Below, piece by piece: positions 13,916 to 21,028 of a stretch of 31,765 nucleotides of DNA. The DNA is from a virus. Made by a program: the position numbers and the translations under genes. The stretch lies in the IMG/VR virus record IMGVR_UViG_3300019889_000028, positions 1 through 31,765 of that record; one strand, given 5' to 3'. Numbering within the stretch: position 1 is the first letter of the stretch; each line of letters opens with the position of its first letter. The notes below the pieces were generated by a model. That model was not told where the DNA came from. It did no database searches and was given only the letters and a program-made list of their open reading frames with translations.

Positions 13916-14290
13916 GTGCAACAGAAGCTTATAACGAAGGAAATTGCCGCGCGGCTTGCCGCGAATGGCATCGCCACGCGCGCCGCGCAAAATGCCGGAC
14001 AACCCGAACCCGATCACATCCCGGCCCTGAAAGTGTTTAACCCCTACGGCGGCGCAACTTGGCTGTTTACCGAAAGCGACCCAGACAATGCTGACTGGCT
14101 TTTCGGCTTGTGCGATCTAGGCCAAGGCTTCCCCGAATTGGGAACGCAAAGCCGCGCGGAATTGGAAGCCTGCCGGATCAAGGTCGGCCCTTGCATGCTG
14201 CCACTTGAGCGCGACGCGCATTTCGTGACCGATAAACCGTTATCGGTTTTCACCGCCGAGGCCCGCGCCGCAAGCCGGATCGGGGCCTAG
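13916..14290 (+). CDS. DUF2958 family protein
   Basis: 124 residues from a GTG start preceded by ACAAGGGGCC. LKVFNPYGGATWLFTESDPD, FGLCDLGQGFPELG and LERDAHF are hallmarks of DUF2958, a family often encoded beside ArdC-like genes on plasmids, integrative elements and phages. Biochemical role unknown to me; the neighbourhood suggests anti-defence or DNA-entry function. Start codon choice: earlier in-frame sequence overlaps ArdC and is implausible. Confidence 0.85.
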   Translation: MQQKLITKEIAARLAANGIATRAAQNAGQPEPDHIPALKVFNPYGGATWLFTESDPDNADWLFGLCDLGQGFPELGTQSRAELEACRIKVGPCMLPLERDAHFVTDKPLSVFTAEARAASRIGA

Positions 14291-14291
14291 C

Positions 14292-14441
14292 ATGACCGAT
14301 ATTGAAAAGGATATGCGCGACCGCTTGGCTCGCCTCCAAGCGATGCTAGATCAGCTAGACCGCGAGGCCCAACGCATGCGCGACTTTGAACGCCGCGCCA
14401 TGCGGCTAGATCGAATGCGGCGGCGCGGAACCTGCCACTAA
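14292..14441 (+). CDS. Small coiled-coil protein (49 aa)
   Basis: ATG one base after the DUF2958 stop. MTDIEKDMRDRLARLQAMLD and onward is a continuous charged helix ending in an Arg-rich tail. Likely coiled coil or nucleic-acid binder. It is the last gene before the terminator. Confidence 0.52.
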   Translation: MTDIEKDMRDRLARLQAMLDQLDREAQRMRDFERRAMRLDRMRRRGTCH

Positions 14442-14448
14442 CCCCAAC

Positions 14449-14474
14449 AAGCCCGGCCATTGTGCCGGGCTTTT
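14449..14474 (+). terminator. Intrinsic terminator (ArdC cassette)
   Basis: AAGCCCGGC pairs with GCCGGGCTT over a 6-base loop, followed by TTCTTTTG. Confidence 0.85.
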
Positions 14475-14481
14475 CTTTTGC

Positions 14482-14496
14482 CCCAAATATTTTGGT
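14482..14496. promoter_or_regulatory. Near-match operator site
   Basis: CCCAA-ATATT-TTGGT keeps the CCAA-N5-TTGG core. It lies 32 bp upstream of a perfect site. Confidence 0.4.
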
Positions 14497-14504
14497 TTCG
14501 GCTG

Positions 14505-14533
14505 TTGACACTATCCAATTTATTTGGATATAA
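14505..14533 (+). promoter_or_regulatory. Promoter with operator in spacer (zinc-protein cassette)
   Basis: TTGACA (14505-14510), 17 bp, ATATAA (14528-14533). The spacer holds the same 19-bp repeat TATCCAATTTATTTGGATA as cassette 2 (core 14514-14528). Near-consensus promoter. Confidence 0.8.
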
Positions 14534-14578
14534 CAGGCAATCGAAACAGCGCGACGCGCAACACAAGGGGAACTAGAA

Positions 14579-14848
14579 ATGTACGATCTGAGCCAGCCGA
14601 ATGCCAAGCCCGGCCAGTGCATCAAATGCCGTGGAACCGGCGTCTATGGTTGGGGTGCCAGCGTCAACGGCAAGATGCAGCATTCCGGAACGTGCTTTTC
14701 GTGCCGTGGCACCGGCAAGCAATCGGGAAAGCAAATCCGCACCAACCGCACATACAACCGCTACAAGGTCGCGCGCATCATGTCGGCGGATTTTCACCGC
14801 GACCCCGGAGAGGACGCGGAAGATCGATGGAATGAGCAATACCGCTGA
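14579..14848 (+). CDS. DnaJ-type zinc-finger protein (89 aa)
   Basis: Two CxxCxGxG motifs, CIKCRGTG (residues 14-21) and CFSCRGTG (39-46), as in the zinc domain of DnaJ and in anti-TRAP-like proteins. There is no J domain, so it is a free-standing zinc-binding module, perhaps binding unfolded protein, RNA or DNA. ATG at 14579 with ACACAAGGGGAAC upstream. It has its own promoter and terminator. Confidence 0.75.
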   Translation: MYDLSQPNAKPGQCIKCRGTGVYGWGASVNGKMQHSGTCFSCRGTGKQSGKQIRTNRTYNRYKVARIMSADFHRDPGEDAEDRWNEQYR

Positions 14849-14853
14849 CCATG

Positions 14854-14883
14854 AAAACCCCGGCCTTAGAGCCGGGGTTTTTG
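14854..14883 (+). terminator. Intrinsic terminator
   Basis: AAAACCCCGGC pairs with GCCGGGGTTTT over CTTAGA, with the T-run continuing to TTTTTG. Confidence 0.88.
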
Positions 14884-14911
14884 TTTCTGCCACAGGTTGG
14901 ATAAGTTCCAA

Positions 14912-14940
14912 TTGACAATTTCCAATTTTCTTGGAATTGT
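14912..14940 (+). promoter_or_regulatory. Promoter with operator in spacer (resolvase)
   Basis: TTGACA (14912-14917), 17 bp, AATTGT (14935-14940, weak). Spacer contains TTCCAA-TTTTC-TTGGAA (core 14921-14935), a perfect operator. Confidence 0.65.
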
Positions 14941-14964
14941 CTGCCACTAAGGGGGATTAGGACA

Positions 14965-15621
14965 ATGATCGTTTACTATCGGGTTTCAACCCAAAAGCAG
15001 GGCCGTTCCGGTTTAGGTCTTGAGGCGCAACGCGCCACAGTGACACGCTTCGCGGTCGCGGAGGGCCTTGCTATAGCTGCCGAGTATATCGAGGTCGAAA
15101 CCGGCAAGGGATCGGACGCCCTCGCCAAACGCCCGCAACTCGCCGCTGCACTTGCCGCTGCCAAAAAACTTAAATGCGCCGTCATCGTTGCCAAGCTGGA
15201 TCGGCTTTCGCGCGACGTGGCGTTTATCGCCGGGTTGATGGCGCAGCGTGTGCCATTCATCGTCGCCGAGCTTGGCGCGGACGCCGATCCTTTCATGCTG
15301 CACATTTACGCCGCGCTGGCGGAAAAAGAACGCCGCATGATTTCAGAGCGCACAAAGCACGCCCTCGCCGCCGCCAAGGCGCGCGGTGTGACGCTGGGCA
15401 ATCCTGAACAGGCAAAGGCCAACGCGGACCATGCGGACGTTTTCGCGGAAAGCTTGCGCGCCATTGTGTGGCCCTACATCAATCTGTCGTCGCGCCGCCT
15501 TGCAGCGTTTCTCAACGCCCAAGGCGTCAAGACGCCAACCGGCAAGGCATGGCAGAGCGCGACCGCGCTGCGGCTGGTCGACCGCTTGAAGGGGGTTGGT
15601 CATGGCGCAGTGGCCGATTAA
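14965..15621 (+). CDS. Serine recombinase (resolvase family)
   Basis: 218 residues. Catalytic YYRVSTQ with Ser8 and Arg6, and KLDRLSRD (Arg80, Arg83), are the serine-recombinase active site; the [12 protein letters not shown] helix follows. The C-terminal part ([23 protein letters not shown]) is the short DNA-binding region seen in many alphaproteobacterial resolvases. Could resolve multimers, invert a segment, or move the cassette. No crossover site is obvious nearby. Under the same operator as the other island genes. Confidence 0.88.
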   Translation: MIVYYRVSTQKQGRSGLGLEAQRATVTRFAVAEGLAIAAEYIEVETGKGSDALAKRPQLAAALAAAKKLKCAVIVAKLDRLSRDVAFIAGLMAQRVPFIVAELGADADPFMLHIYAALAEKERRMISERTKHALAAAKARGVTLGNPEQAKANADHADVFAESLRAIVWPYINLSSRRLAAFLNAQGVKTPTGKAWQSATALRLVDRLKGVGHGAVAD

Positions 15622-15691
15622 GTTAGCCATCTTAGCGTTGCTGCTGCTCGTAATGTGGGGCGCAACGCAAATTCCAATGCCACCGGGATAA
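15602..15691 (+). CDS. Micro membrane peptide (29 aa)
   Basis: ATG at 15602 overlaps the end of the resolvase gene by 20 bases in another frame. [20 protein letters not shown] then ATQIPMPPG: a single membrane helix with a short polar tail. Similar in style to the 29-residue peptide at 10038. Confidence 0.45.
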   Translation: MAQWPIKLAILALLLLVMWGATQIPMPPG

Positions 15692-15727
15692 TAAAAAGGG
15701 CCGGTTGCTGCGCTTGCCAACCGGCCC
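15692..15727 (-). terminator. Leftward terminator of the early operon
   Basis: Read leftward, GGGCCGGTTG pairs with CAACCGGCCC over a 10-base loop, followed by TTTTTATTA. It ends transcripts coming from the replication operon before they enter the island antisense. Confidence 0.82.
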
Positions 15728-15888
15728 CCCGACGATCCACCAAGATCAGCACCCGCCACCGCGCGCCCAAGCCCAACGCGGGACAAGGGGGACTTGAAAC
15801 CCGAGAGGGCCATTTGGCGCGCGGCTTTAGATGATACGCCGATCAGGCGGCCAAACGCCCCTTTTGTCAATACAAAAATTTTGGGGGT

Positions 15889-16412
15889 CTATTGGTTTCG
15901 CAGCCTTTCCCACAATTCCGAAAGCCGCCCGCCCGCGTCGCGCAGGATATCCAGCGCCGCCACCCGGCCCCGGTATGGCGATCTGAACCCCAGCGACCGC
16001 CCGACATCGGTTAAACCGATGTCATGGCATGCAACGCTATCTGCCACGAACGCCGGACGCCGCCCGATCTGTTCCCGCGCCAGATAGTAGGCGCTCCGAT
16101 GGTCGGCTTGTGCCTCAGAGCGCGCCAGCCCTGACATGTTGGATCGAACGCCAGCACCCGGTTGAGGTCGATTGAGTTCAAATGCCCCGCCAAGCCCGCC
16201 GCGAACCAGTGCAGCGCGTAAACCTTCAAGCCGGTGTATTCCTCGCCCGAAATGATTTGACGCGCCAGCGCCCGCCCTAGCGGGTTGTCGTTCATCTTGA
16301 AGCGCTGGCCGTCGCGGCGATTGCCGCCGATCTCAACATCACCCGGCGATTTTTTGGAGAATCCCGCGTGTCGCAAGCGTTCCGCAGTTGGTCCCGTGGC
16401 GTGTTGTGGCAT
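15889..16412 (-). pseudogene. Frameshifted hypothetical phage gene
   Basis: Two leftward frames together make one recognisable protein. The first, from ATG 16412 (MPQHATGPTAERLRHAG), runs through LARQIISGEEYTGLK, HWFAAGLAGHLNSIDLNRVLAFDP; the second continues from about 16137 with MSGLARSEAQADHRSAYYLA to a stop at 15889. Intact relatives, as I recall them, join an LNRVFASDP-type end to a GMAKTEAQAFHR-type start. The total is 524 bases, one short of an in-frame length, so one lost base explains it. Alternatively a sequencing error, or a split gene with the second ATG used. Function unknown. Confidence 0.68.
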
Positions 16413-16626
16413 GGCGTCGGCTCCAATGTCCCCCTTGGTAGGCCCTCGCGCGCAGCAACATACACAGAAGAAGAAGGGAATAAGAATATGTGATTGTGAT
16501 TGGTATCTCAAACGGGGTAGCAAAAATGTAGCATTTGCTATTCACGACACATGCAAAATCAAAGGCTTGATGCTTTTGCGGGGATTTGTCGAATGCAATC
16601 GAGACGTTCCCGGCGGGAACGGTTCC
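16413..16626. other. Leftward intergenic gap
   Basis: 214 bp between DUF1376 and the frameshifted gene. It contains a compact hairpin CGTTCCC-GGC-GGGAACG (about 16605-16621) without a T-run. No gene I would support. Confidence 0.35.
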
Positions 16627-16965
16627 TTAGTGTCGTCGGAATCGATTGATCGATGCAACGACACCGCCCTTTGACCCGGCAGCAACTCGCAACGCCCTGA
16701 TCTTGTCGTGGCGTGCAAGTTCGGCATCAACCCGCTTGTGCTTCCAGCCATTGCAAAAGAGCGCCTGCAAGGTCGGGCGATTTTGTTTCCACGCCTTTAG
16801 GGTCATTTTGGTGATGTTGGCGAGTTGCCGGTCATCGTCCGGAAGGCTGCCGCGCTTCCAGTAGGAGAACAGCAGGAGGCAATACGCGCCGTGTTGCAGG
16901 GTCGAAAGGTGTTCGGTGTCGCCGAGGTAGTCCGCGACATAGAACGGCATCCACGGACGCGACAC
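16627..16965 (-). CDS. DUF1376 family protein
   Basis: 112 residues: WMPFYVADYLGDTEHLSTLQ, GAYCLLLFSYWKRGSLPDDD and ITKMTLKAWKQ are typical DUF1376 features. The family usually lies in phage replication regions and resembles primosomal/replication-initiation N-terminal domains. Here it ends soon after GSKGGVVAS, shorter than many relatives. GTG start at 16965, two bases after the upstream stop. Confidence 0.85.
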   Translation of the reverse strand: MSRPWMPFYVADYLGDTEHLSTLQHGAYCLLLFSYWKRGSLPDDDRQLANITKMTLKAWKQNRPTLQALFCNGWKHKRVDAELARHDKIRALRVAAGSKGGVVASINRFRRH

Positions 16966-16966
16966 G

Positions 16967-17497
16967 TCATTTTCCTTCGTTTATCGGGAAATCTCCGGGA
17001 AACGGCTGCGCGGCACGTTGAACGATTGTGCGAAGCTCCTCAACGGGCCGAAGCGGCGGAATTTTTGCTGGCACCCAACGCACACCGGACAAACCGTTCT
17101 CTTTGCCGATTGCCCAACCATCGCGGCCATAAATCCAGCCAATCAAAAAAAATTTGGGCAGGTCGCAATGTACCAAAAGATAGGGCTTACTCGGTTTGTT
17201 GCCGCGCTCACGGATGCCGAGATCAAGCCCTCGACCGCCAATTTTGCGCGCTCTAACCTCAATCAGCCCGCCGACATCACTACCGTCTACGCGGCCCGTT
17301 TCATCGGCCCAAAACAGATTGAATGTTCTTGCAACGGCCAATTCTGCCATCGCACCCATGATGTGCCGCTCAAACGGGTCAACGCTGTCATTGTGACAGT
17401 AATCCTCACGACTATTGGCCAACGCCGAAACCTGACGACGCACACCGGCAATAGCGGCGGACAGAAGTTCGTTCGGCTTGAGCGTAGCAACAATCAT
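16967..17497 (-). CDS. Putative PD-(D/E)XK-like nuclease or hypothetical phage protein
   Basis: 176 residues. GAMAELAVARTF supplies a conserved Glu, GSDVGGLIEVRAR supplies an Asp and an E-x-R, and PYLLVHC ... FFLIGWIYGRDGW follows; this order matches small restriction-endonuclease-like proteins found in phages. The usual Lys of the E-x-K motif is Arg here, so activity is uncertain. ATG overlaps the upstream stop by 3-4 bases. Confidence 0.6.
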   Translation of the reverse strand: MIVATLKPNELLSAAIAGVRRQVSALANSREDYCHNDSVDPFERHIMGAMAELAVARTFNLFWADETGRVDGSDVGGLIEVRARKIGGRGLDLGIRERGNKPSKPYLLVHCDLPKFFLIGWIYGRDGWAIGKENGLSGVRWVPAKIPPLRPVEELRTIVQRAAQPFPGDFPINEGK

Positions 17498-17688
17498 TGA
17501 CCCTGCTCTCCGTGATCCTCAATGCGGATGTAATCGTATTTGGAAATTTCGCGGCCCTTGCCGAGCTTCAACCGCTTGGCATAGAGCGCGGACACCAGCA
17601 CTTTCGGGTTGCCATCGACCGCGCACAGTTCCACGTCATGGTTGCTGCCATGCTCGCGAACCCAGATCGAATAGCGCCCCCTGCTCAT
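17494..17688 (-). CDS. Small hypothetical protein (64 aa)
   Basis: Begins MSRGRYSIWVREHGSNHDVE; beta-rich, basic in the middle (YAKRLKLGKGREISKYDYI). ATG overlaps the upstream stop by 4 bases. No family recognised; place in the early operon suggests DNA metabolism. Confidence 0.6.
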   Translation of the reverse strand: MSRGRYSIWVREHGSNHDVELCAVDGNPKVLVSALYAKRLKLGKGREISKYDYIRIEDHGEQGQ

Positions 17689-17987
17689 GGCCTCATCCGG
17701 TAGTGCATCGCCAGCGCGAATGGATCGAGGCCGTAGCTCGTCCAAAACACCATTTCGTTCATGGTGTGTTGTTCGCGGTGATGCTTGCCACACAACGGCA
17801 GCGCCCATTTGTCGGAGGATTTTTGCGCCATGCCGGTTGACGGCTTGTCGTCATTGATCGAGCCGACGCGCAAATGCGCCGCTTCAACCGTGGTATTCTC
17901 GCCGCAGATGCAGCACGGTTGCTGCCGGATATAGTCGAGATATTTCTCGTCGCGCTCGCGCGGTTGCTTCTGAATTGGCTCGCTCAT
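17685..17987 (-). CDS. HNH-like zinc nuclease domain protein (DUF968/NinG-like)
   Basis: 100 residues. PCCICGENT gives two Cys, EAAHLRVG the central His, and PLCGKHHREQH the second metal cluster: an HNH/treble-clef layout similar to DUF968 and lambda NinG-type proteins that process recombination intermediates. ATG at 17987 (MSEPIQKQ) with AAGG 7 bases upstream; overlaps the previous stop by 4 bases. Fits beside the Rad52-like protein. Confidence 0.72.
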   Translation of the reverse strand: MSEPIQKQPRERDEKYLDYIRQQPCCICGENTTVEAAHLRVGSINDDKPSTGMAQKSSDKWALPLCGKHHREQHTMNEMVFWTSYGLDPFALAMHYRMRP

Positions 17988-18445
17988 TGCGCCGCCTTCC
18001 ACGCCTGAAATTCATTATCGAGGCCGTGCCAAGCGAGCTTGGCCGGGGTAAACATCGCCTTGCCGAGGTCCGAGCGCGAGGCAATGTCACAGATGGTCCG
18101 GACGCTGCCCGCCGCTTCTTCCTCCGAGCGCACCCGGAGTTGTTTTTCTTCTTCTAGGAACGCCCAGAACACAGGATCACGGCAGCGCAAGGCAGACTGC
18201 TTGACCGGCCCCAGGTCGCGCCATAGCTGGCGCGTGTTGTCCTCTTTCGGCGTTTCGTCGTCATTGACTTCAACCAGCACGCATTGGTACCGCGTGCCCA
18301 TTGCCGCCCCGGTGATGCGCGCGCTCATGTCGGCTGCGGCGATGACGAGGCTTAGAACCCAATCGCCGCTTTGCCGCTGCCGCAGGCCGTCCTTCTTGAC
18401 TTCAAGCGGGATCGCGTTCGCTCTCGCCCGTCGTGCTTCGTTCAT
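17984..18445 (-). CDS. Hypothetical early protein (153 aa)
   Basis: ATG at 18445 (MNEARRARAN) with AAGG 9 bases upstream. PLEVKKDGLRQRQSGDWVLS and ADMSARITGAAMGTRYQCVL appear in uncharacterised proteins that accompany phage single-strand annealing genes; the second half is helical and charged. Position between annealing protein and HNH protein suggests a recombination accessory role. Confidence 0.62.
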   Translation of the reverse strand: MNEARRARANAIPLEVKKDGLRQRQSGDWVLSLVIAAADMSARITGAAMGTRYQCVLVEVNDDETPKEDNTRQLWRDLGPVKQSALRCRDPVFWAFLEEEKQLRVRSEEEAAGSVRTICDIASRSDLGKAMFTPAKLAWHGLDNEFQAWKAAQ

Positions 18446-18608
18446 GGTTGCTTGCCTTCTTGACGGGTCGCGCCGTGATTTCGGCGCGGATGGTCGAAGG
18501 CCACCAGCCCGCGATCTCGAAATGCTCGCCACCGATAACGAGGTATCCGCAGATTTCGGGCTGATCCTCCGAAAAGAACAGCGCGCCGGTCATGTCGGTT
18601 TTGGTCAT
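18402..18608 (-). CDS. Small hypothetical protein (68 aa)
   Basis: ATG at 18608 overlaps the Rad52-like stop by 4 bases. ALFFSEDQPEICGYLVIGGE then FEIAGWWPS: a compact beta protein seen, to my memory, in other phage operons. The last 44 bases overlap the next gene; the basic tail there may be incidental. Confidence 0.6.
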   Translation of the reverse strand: MTKTDMTGALFFSEDQPEICGYLVIGGEHFEIAGWWPSTIRAEITARPVKKASNHERSTTGESERDPA

Positions 18609-19312
18609 GTTGCCTCTGGCGTTCGCTTGCGGATCGTCAGCATGATGTGGTCCCGCATCTGCGGCGGGAGGTCGCCGATCATCTGCTGATTGGCGGTCAC
18701 GTAGGCCGCCAGATCGCCCTTGCCAATGGTGTTGATGGTGTTCAGTAGAAGCTTGTAGGCTTGCCGGTAGGCATGCACGCCGATCACCGGCGCAATCCGC
18801 TTGGCGAATTCCTGATAGAGCGTTTCGAGCCGCTTCTGTTCGGCTTCCGGAATGATTGCCGTCTTGCCGCGCTGTTCCAGCACAACCCACGGCGCTTTGA
18901 TCTCGTAGAGATAGCGCCCGACGCCCCAGCGCACCGCCGCCCGCTTGAAGGCGTCCGACAATGCGCCCTTATCGGCTTCCATGTCGGTCGCGCCCGCGCC
19001 ATCGCCCTTGAACACCCATTCGTGGCCAACCTGATTGCCGCTGTAGACGATAGGAAACCTGACGGCGATGTTGCAGACAATCGACGTGCTGACGCCCGGC
19101 GTATAGTTGCATTGCCAGCCGTCGAAACCGACAACGCTATCGAAACGATCCATGACGGAACGCGCATCGATGTAGCAAAGCGGCTGGCCGCGCAAAGGCT
19201 GGCTTTGCTCGCGGCTGCGCTCATTGGTCGGCCCGACGCGCCATGAGACTTCTTCGACCGGAAACGGGGCCGAGAGCGCGTCAAACAATTCCTGCATGTT
19301 GTCCCAGTTCAT
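18605..19312 (-). CDS. Rad52/Rad22-like single-strand annealing protein
   Basis: 235 residues. YIDARSVMDRFDSVVGFDGW, an extended beta region ending EWVFKGDGAGATDMEADKGA, and SDAFKRAAVRWGVGRYLYE match the Rad52 family annealing domain (conserved G.GRYLY). Such proteins anneal complementary ssDNA in phage recombination and recircularisation. Followed by helical C-terminal 80 residues. Start overlaps the Gp157 stop by 4 bases. Confidence 0.82.
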   Translation of the reverse strand: MNWDNMQELFDALSAPFPVEEVSWRVGPTNERSREQSQPLRGQPLCYIDARSVMDRFDSVVGFDGWQCNYTPGVSTSIVCNIAVRFPIVYSGNQVGHEWVFKGDGAGATDMEADKGALSDAFKRAAVRWGVGRYLYEIKAPWVVLEQRGKTAIIPEAEQKRLETLYQEFAKRIAPVIGVHAYRQAYKLLLNTINTIGKGDLAAYVTANQQMIGDLPPQMRDHIMLTIRKRTPEAT

Positions 19313-19809
19313 TTGGCATACACCGCTAGGGTTGGTTCACCATTGGACAGCGCGAAGCCCGGCACTGCCTCGCCCGCCTGCAAGCGCTCCTTGATCTTGA
19401 TCTTGTCCGGCTCCCGCGCGATGCGGCAGAGTTCGTCAGGCAATCCGCTGGCATCGTCGCCGCGAAGCTGTTGCGCCCCGGCCTTGACCGAGACCGTTCC
19501 CGCCGCCAGTTCCAGCTTTTTGACTTCGGCGTGTTGCAGGAGCTTCAACAGCATGGCGCGGAGGAATTCGCCGCGCATCTTGAAGCGCTCTTGGCGGGCT
19601 TTCAGTTCGTCCATCCTGATCTTGGTGCCGCTGTAGAGCGCCCGCGCGTCGCCGATGCCGTCTAGGATCACGGCGGCCAATTCCTTGAGGCTGGTCGCGC
19701 CTTCCAGCATATCGACGCGCAGCACTTCGTCGTCCTCCCGCAGTTCGGGGAATTGCAGATAGAGATTGGCGATTTCCCGCTGTAACCGTTCGGCTTCTTG
19801 TCTAAGCAT
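19309..19809 (-). CDS. Siphovirus Gp157-like protein
   Basis: 166 residues from ATG 19809 (MLRQEAERLQREI). Long coiled coil (KIRMDELKARQERFKMRGEF) then beta region ELAAGTVSVKAGAQQ and the PDELCRIAREPDKIKIKE segment, the characteristic end of the Gp157 family. Usually encoded beside annealing or RecT proteins, as here; may protect phage DNA ends or assist recombination. Confidence 0.8.
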   Translation of the reverse strand: MLRQEAERLQREIANLYLQFPELREDDEVLRVDMLEGATSLKELAAVILDGIGDARALYSGTKIRMDELKARQERFKMRGEFLRAMLLKLLQHAEVKKLELAAGTVSVKAGAQQLRGDDASGLPDELCRIAREPDKIKIKERLQAGEAVPGFALSNGEPTLAVYAK

Positions 19810-19990
19810 CTTTGTTGTCCGCTTTGTCGAGCAACCGAGAGAGAGCATCGCGCGACGCTTCCAGAAAGTCGTAAGCCGTCCTGATCTGCGCCCGCGTCAA
19901 GGTGGTGTGCAGCGCGCGGATATCGATCATCAGCCGCGTCATGCGGCGCAGTTCGTCATCCGGCAGTTCGCTATGGATCAACTCAGGCAT
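19802..19990 (-). CDS. Small helical protein (62 aa)
   Basis: MPELIHSELPDDELRRMTRL then two more helices. ATG at 19990 overlaps the upstream stop by 8 bases, and its own end overlaps Gp157 by 8. No known family. Confidence 0.58.
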   Translation of the reverse strand: MPELIHSELPDDELRRMTRLMIDIRALHTTLTRAQIRTAYDFLEASRDALSRLLDKADNKDA

Positions 19991-20210
19991 CGGGCTGTTT
20001 CTCCGCATAGTCGGCCTGTGCCTTCTGCACCTTGGCGAGCGCCATCGTCAGGCATCGCTCAACGTGGCCCAGATCGTCTAGGGTGTAGGTCTCGAATTGC
20101 GGTCGCCAGATCAATTGCGAGACATGCCGCGCGCACATTTCGGCCCCGGCTTCGATGTAGTGCAGATGCCGCCCTACCTTTTCGTCCCATTCGGAAAGTG
20201 AGAGCGCCAT
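19983..20210 (-). CDS. Small hypothetical protein (75 aa)
   Basis: MALSLSEWDEKVGRHLHYIE, helical throughout. Start shares one base with the upstream stop (TGATG). Unknown function. Confidence 0.6.
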   Translation of the reverse strand: MALSLSEWDEKVGRHLHYIEAGAEMCARHVSQLIWRPQFETYTLDDLGHVERCLTMALAKVQKAQADYAEKQPDA

Positions 20211-20701
20211 CAGTGCGCCGCCTCTAGCAGCAACGGCCGGTTTTTGAGATTGGTTAGCTCGCGCTCCATCACCTTTTCGGCGATGCGCGCCCGCAAGATG
20301 TCAATGTCGTCGCGCACCACATCATTCTTGCGGGCCAGCGCGGCAATCCGCATGAAGCCGCTCCGGATCGTGGTGTGATTGCGGTCGCCGAGCCGTTCGG
20401 CAATGTTGGGCAGGCTCAACCGGGTCAGCTTGCGGGCGAGGTAATAGACAATCATCCGGGGATGCGCGAAATGATGAACGCGCCGCTCGCCGTGGATATT
20501 GGCTGGCGTGATAAGGTAGAAGTCGGCAACCGCCTCAATGATCTCGCGCAAGGTCGGGTGGTTTTCCGACATGAAGCTGGTCAGCCGGTCCAGCACTTCG
20601 CCCTGCTGGTCAATCAGCCGGTCATGCCGTTCGATGACCTTTTGGAGTTGGTGGATTTTTGCCCATAATTGGCCCACACATGGGTCATCATTCAGGGACA
20701 T
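20210..20701 (-). CDS. DnaA domain IV-like DNA-binding protein
   Basis: 163 residues. The N-terminal 60 residues form a coiled coil (LQKVIERHDRLIDQQGEVLD). Residues about 70-125 match the DnaA DNA-binding domain: HPRMIVYYLARKLTRLSLPN, then GDRNHTTIRSGFMRI, the DnaA signature. No AAA+ ATPase domain. It may bind DnaA-box-like sites at the phage origin or compete with host DnaA. ATG at 20701 follows CAAGGGGAGACT. Second gene of the leftward early operon. Confidence 0.82.
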   Translation of the reverse strand: MSLNDDPCVGQLWAKIHQLQKVIERHDRLIDQQGEVLDRLTSFMSENHPTLREIIEAVADFYLITPANIHGERRVHHFAHPRMIVYYLARKLTRLSLPNIAERLGDRNHTTIRSGFMRIAALARKNDVVRDDIDILRARIAEKVMERELTNLKNRPLLLEAAH

Positions 20702-20753
20702 GATGAGTCTCCCCTTGTTTTGTTGCTTGTAAGTTTCGCGTAAGTTTCGCGGC

Positions 20754-20984
20754 CTAAGCCGCGCGCTTTTCGAAGCCCCGCATTTTCCAGAGGTACGGCG
20801 GTGCCGTGTAACCAAGCCGCTCCAATTCGCGGATCATGATGGCGTAGGTATTTGGAGGAAACGCCTCAAAATATCCGTGCCAGTTCCAGACTGCCTTAGT
20901 GTTCTTGGCAAGCGTCAACTCCGCGACTTTTTGCGGGCCGCCAAGCACTTCCACGATTTTGGCCGGGTCAGTGAGCTTTTTCAT
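20754..20984 (-). CDS. Cro/YdaS-like helix-turn-helix protein
   Basis: 76 residues. KIVEVLGGPQKVAELTLAKN then AVWNWHGYFEAFPPNTYAIM is the compact HTH of Cro/YdaS-type phage regulators; the end PPYLWKM is common in this group. First gene of the leftward early operon and divergent from the XRE gene at 21134, the classic Cro position. ATG 20984 is preferred. Its promoter -10 ends only about 8 bases upstream, so the transcript may be leaderless; GGAGG is 13 bases upstream if not. Confidence 0.75.
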   Translation of the reverse strand: MKKLTDPAKIVEVLGGPQKVAELTLAKNTKAVWNWHGYFEAFPPNTYAIMIRELERLGYTAPPYLWKMRGFEKRAA

Positions 20985-20991
20985 GCGACAA

Positions 20992-21020
20992 AATGTACCT
21001 CCAATGAAATTGGAGGTCAA
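20992..21020 (-). promoter_or_regulatory. Early leftward promoter with operator in spacer
   Basis: Read leftward: TTGACC (21020-21015), 17-bp spacer, TACATT (20997-20992). The spacer is filled by TCCAA-N5-TTGGA (21000-21014) inside a longer perfect inverted repeat with half-site ACCTCCAA (20997-21017). It would control the entire replication operon. Confidence 0.72.
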
Positions 21021-21028
21021 CAGGCTTT

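Noticed and set aside
15343-15870. 175-codon leftward frame opposite the resolvase gene
   Set aside because: Mirror frame of a well-supported serine recombinase; starts at TTG, crosses the leftward terminator and shows no domain.
15794-16087. Rightward frame with a ACAAGGGGGAC-like ribosome site
   Set aside because: TTG start, low-quality sequence antisense to the frameshifted gene, no promoter or terminator; at most a relic.
16605-16621. Hairpin CGTTCCC-GGC-GGGAACG as terminator
   Set aside because: No T-run on either strand; left as an unexplained hairpin.
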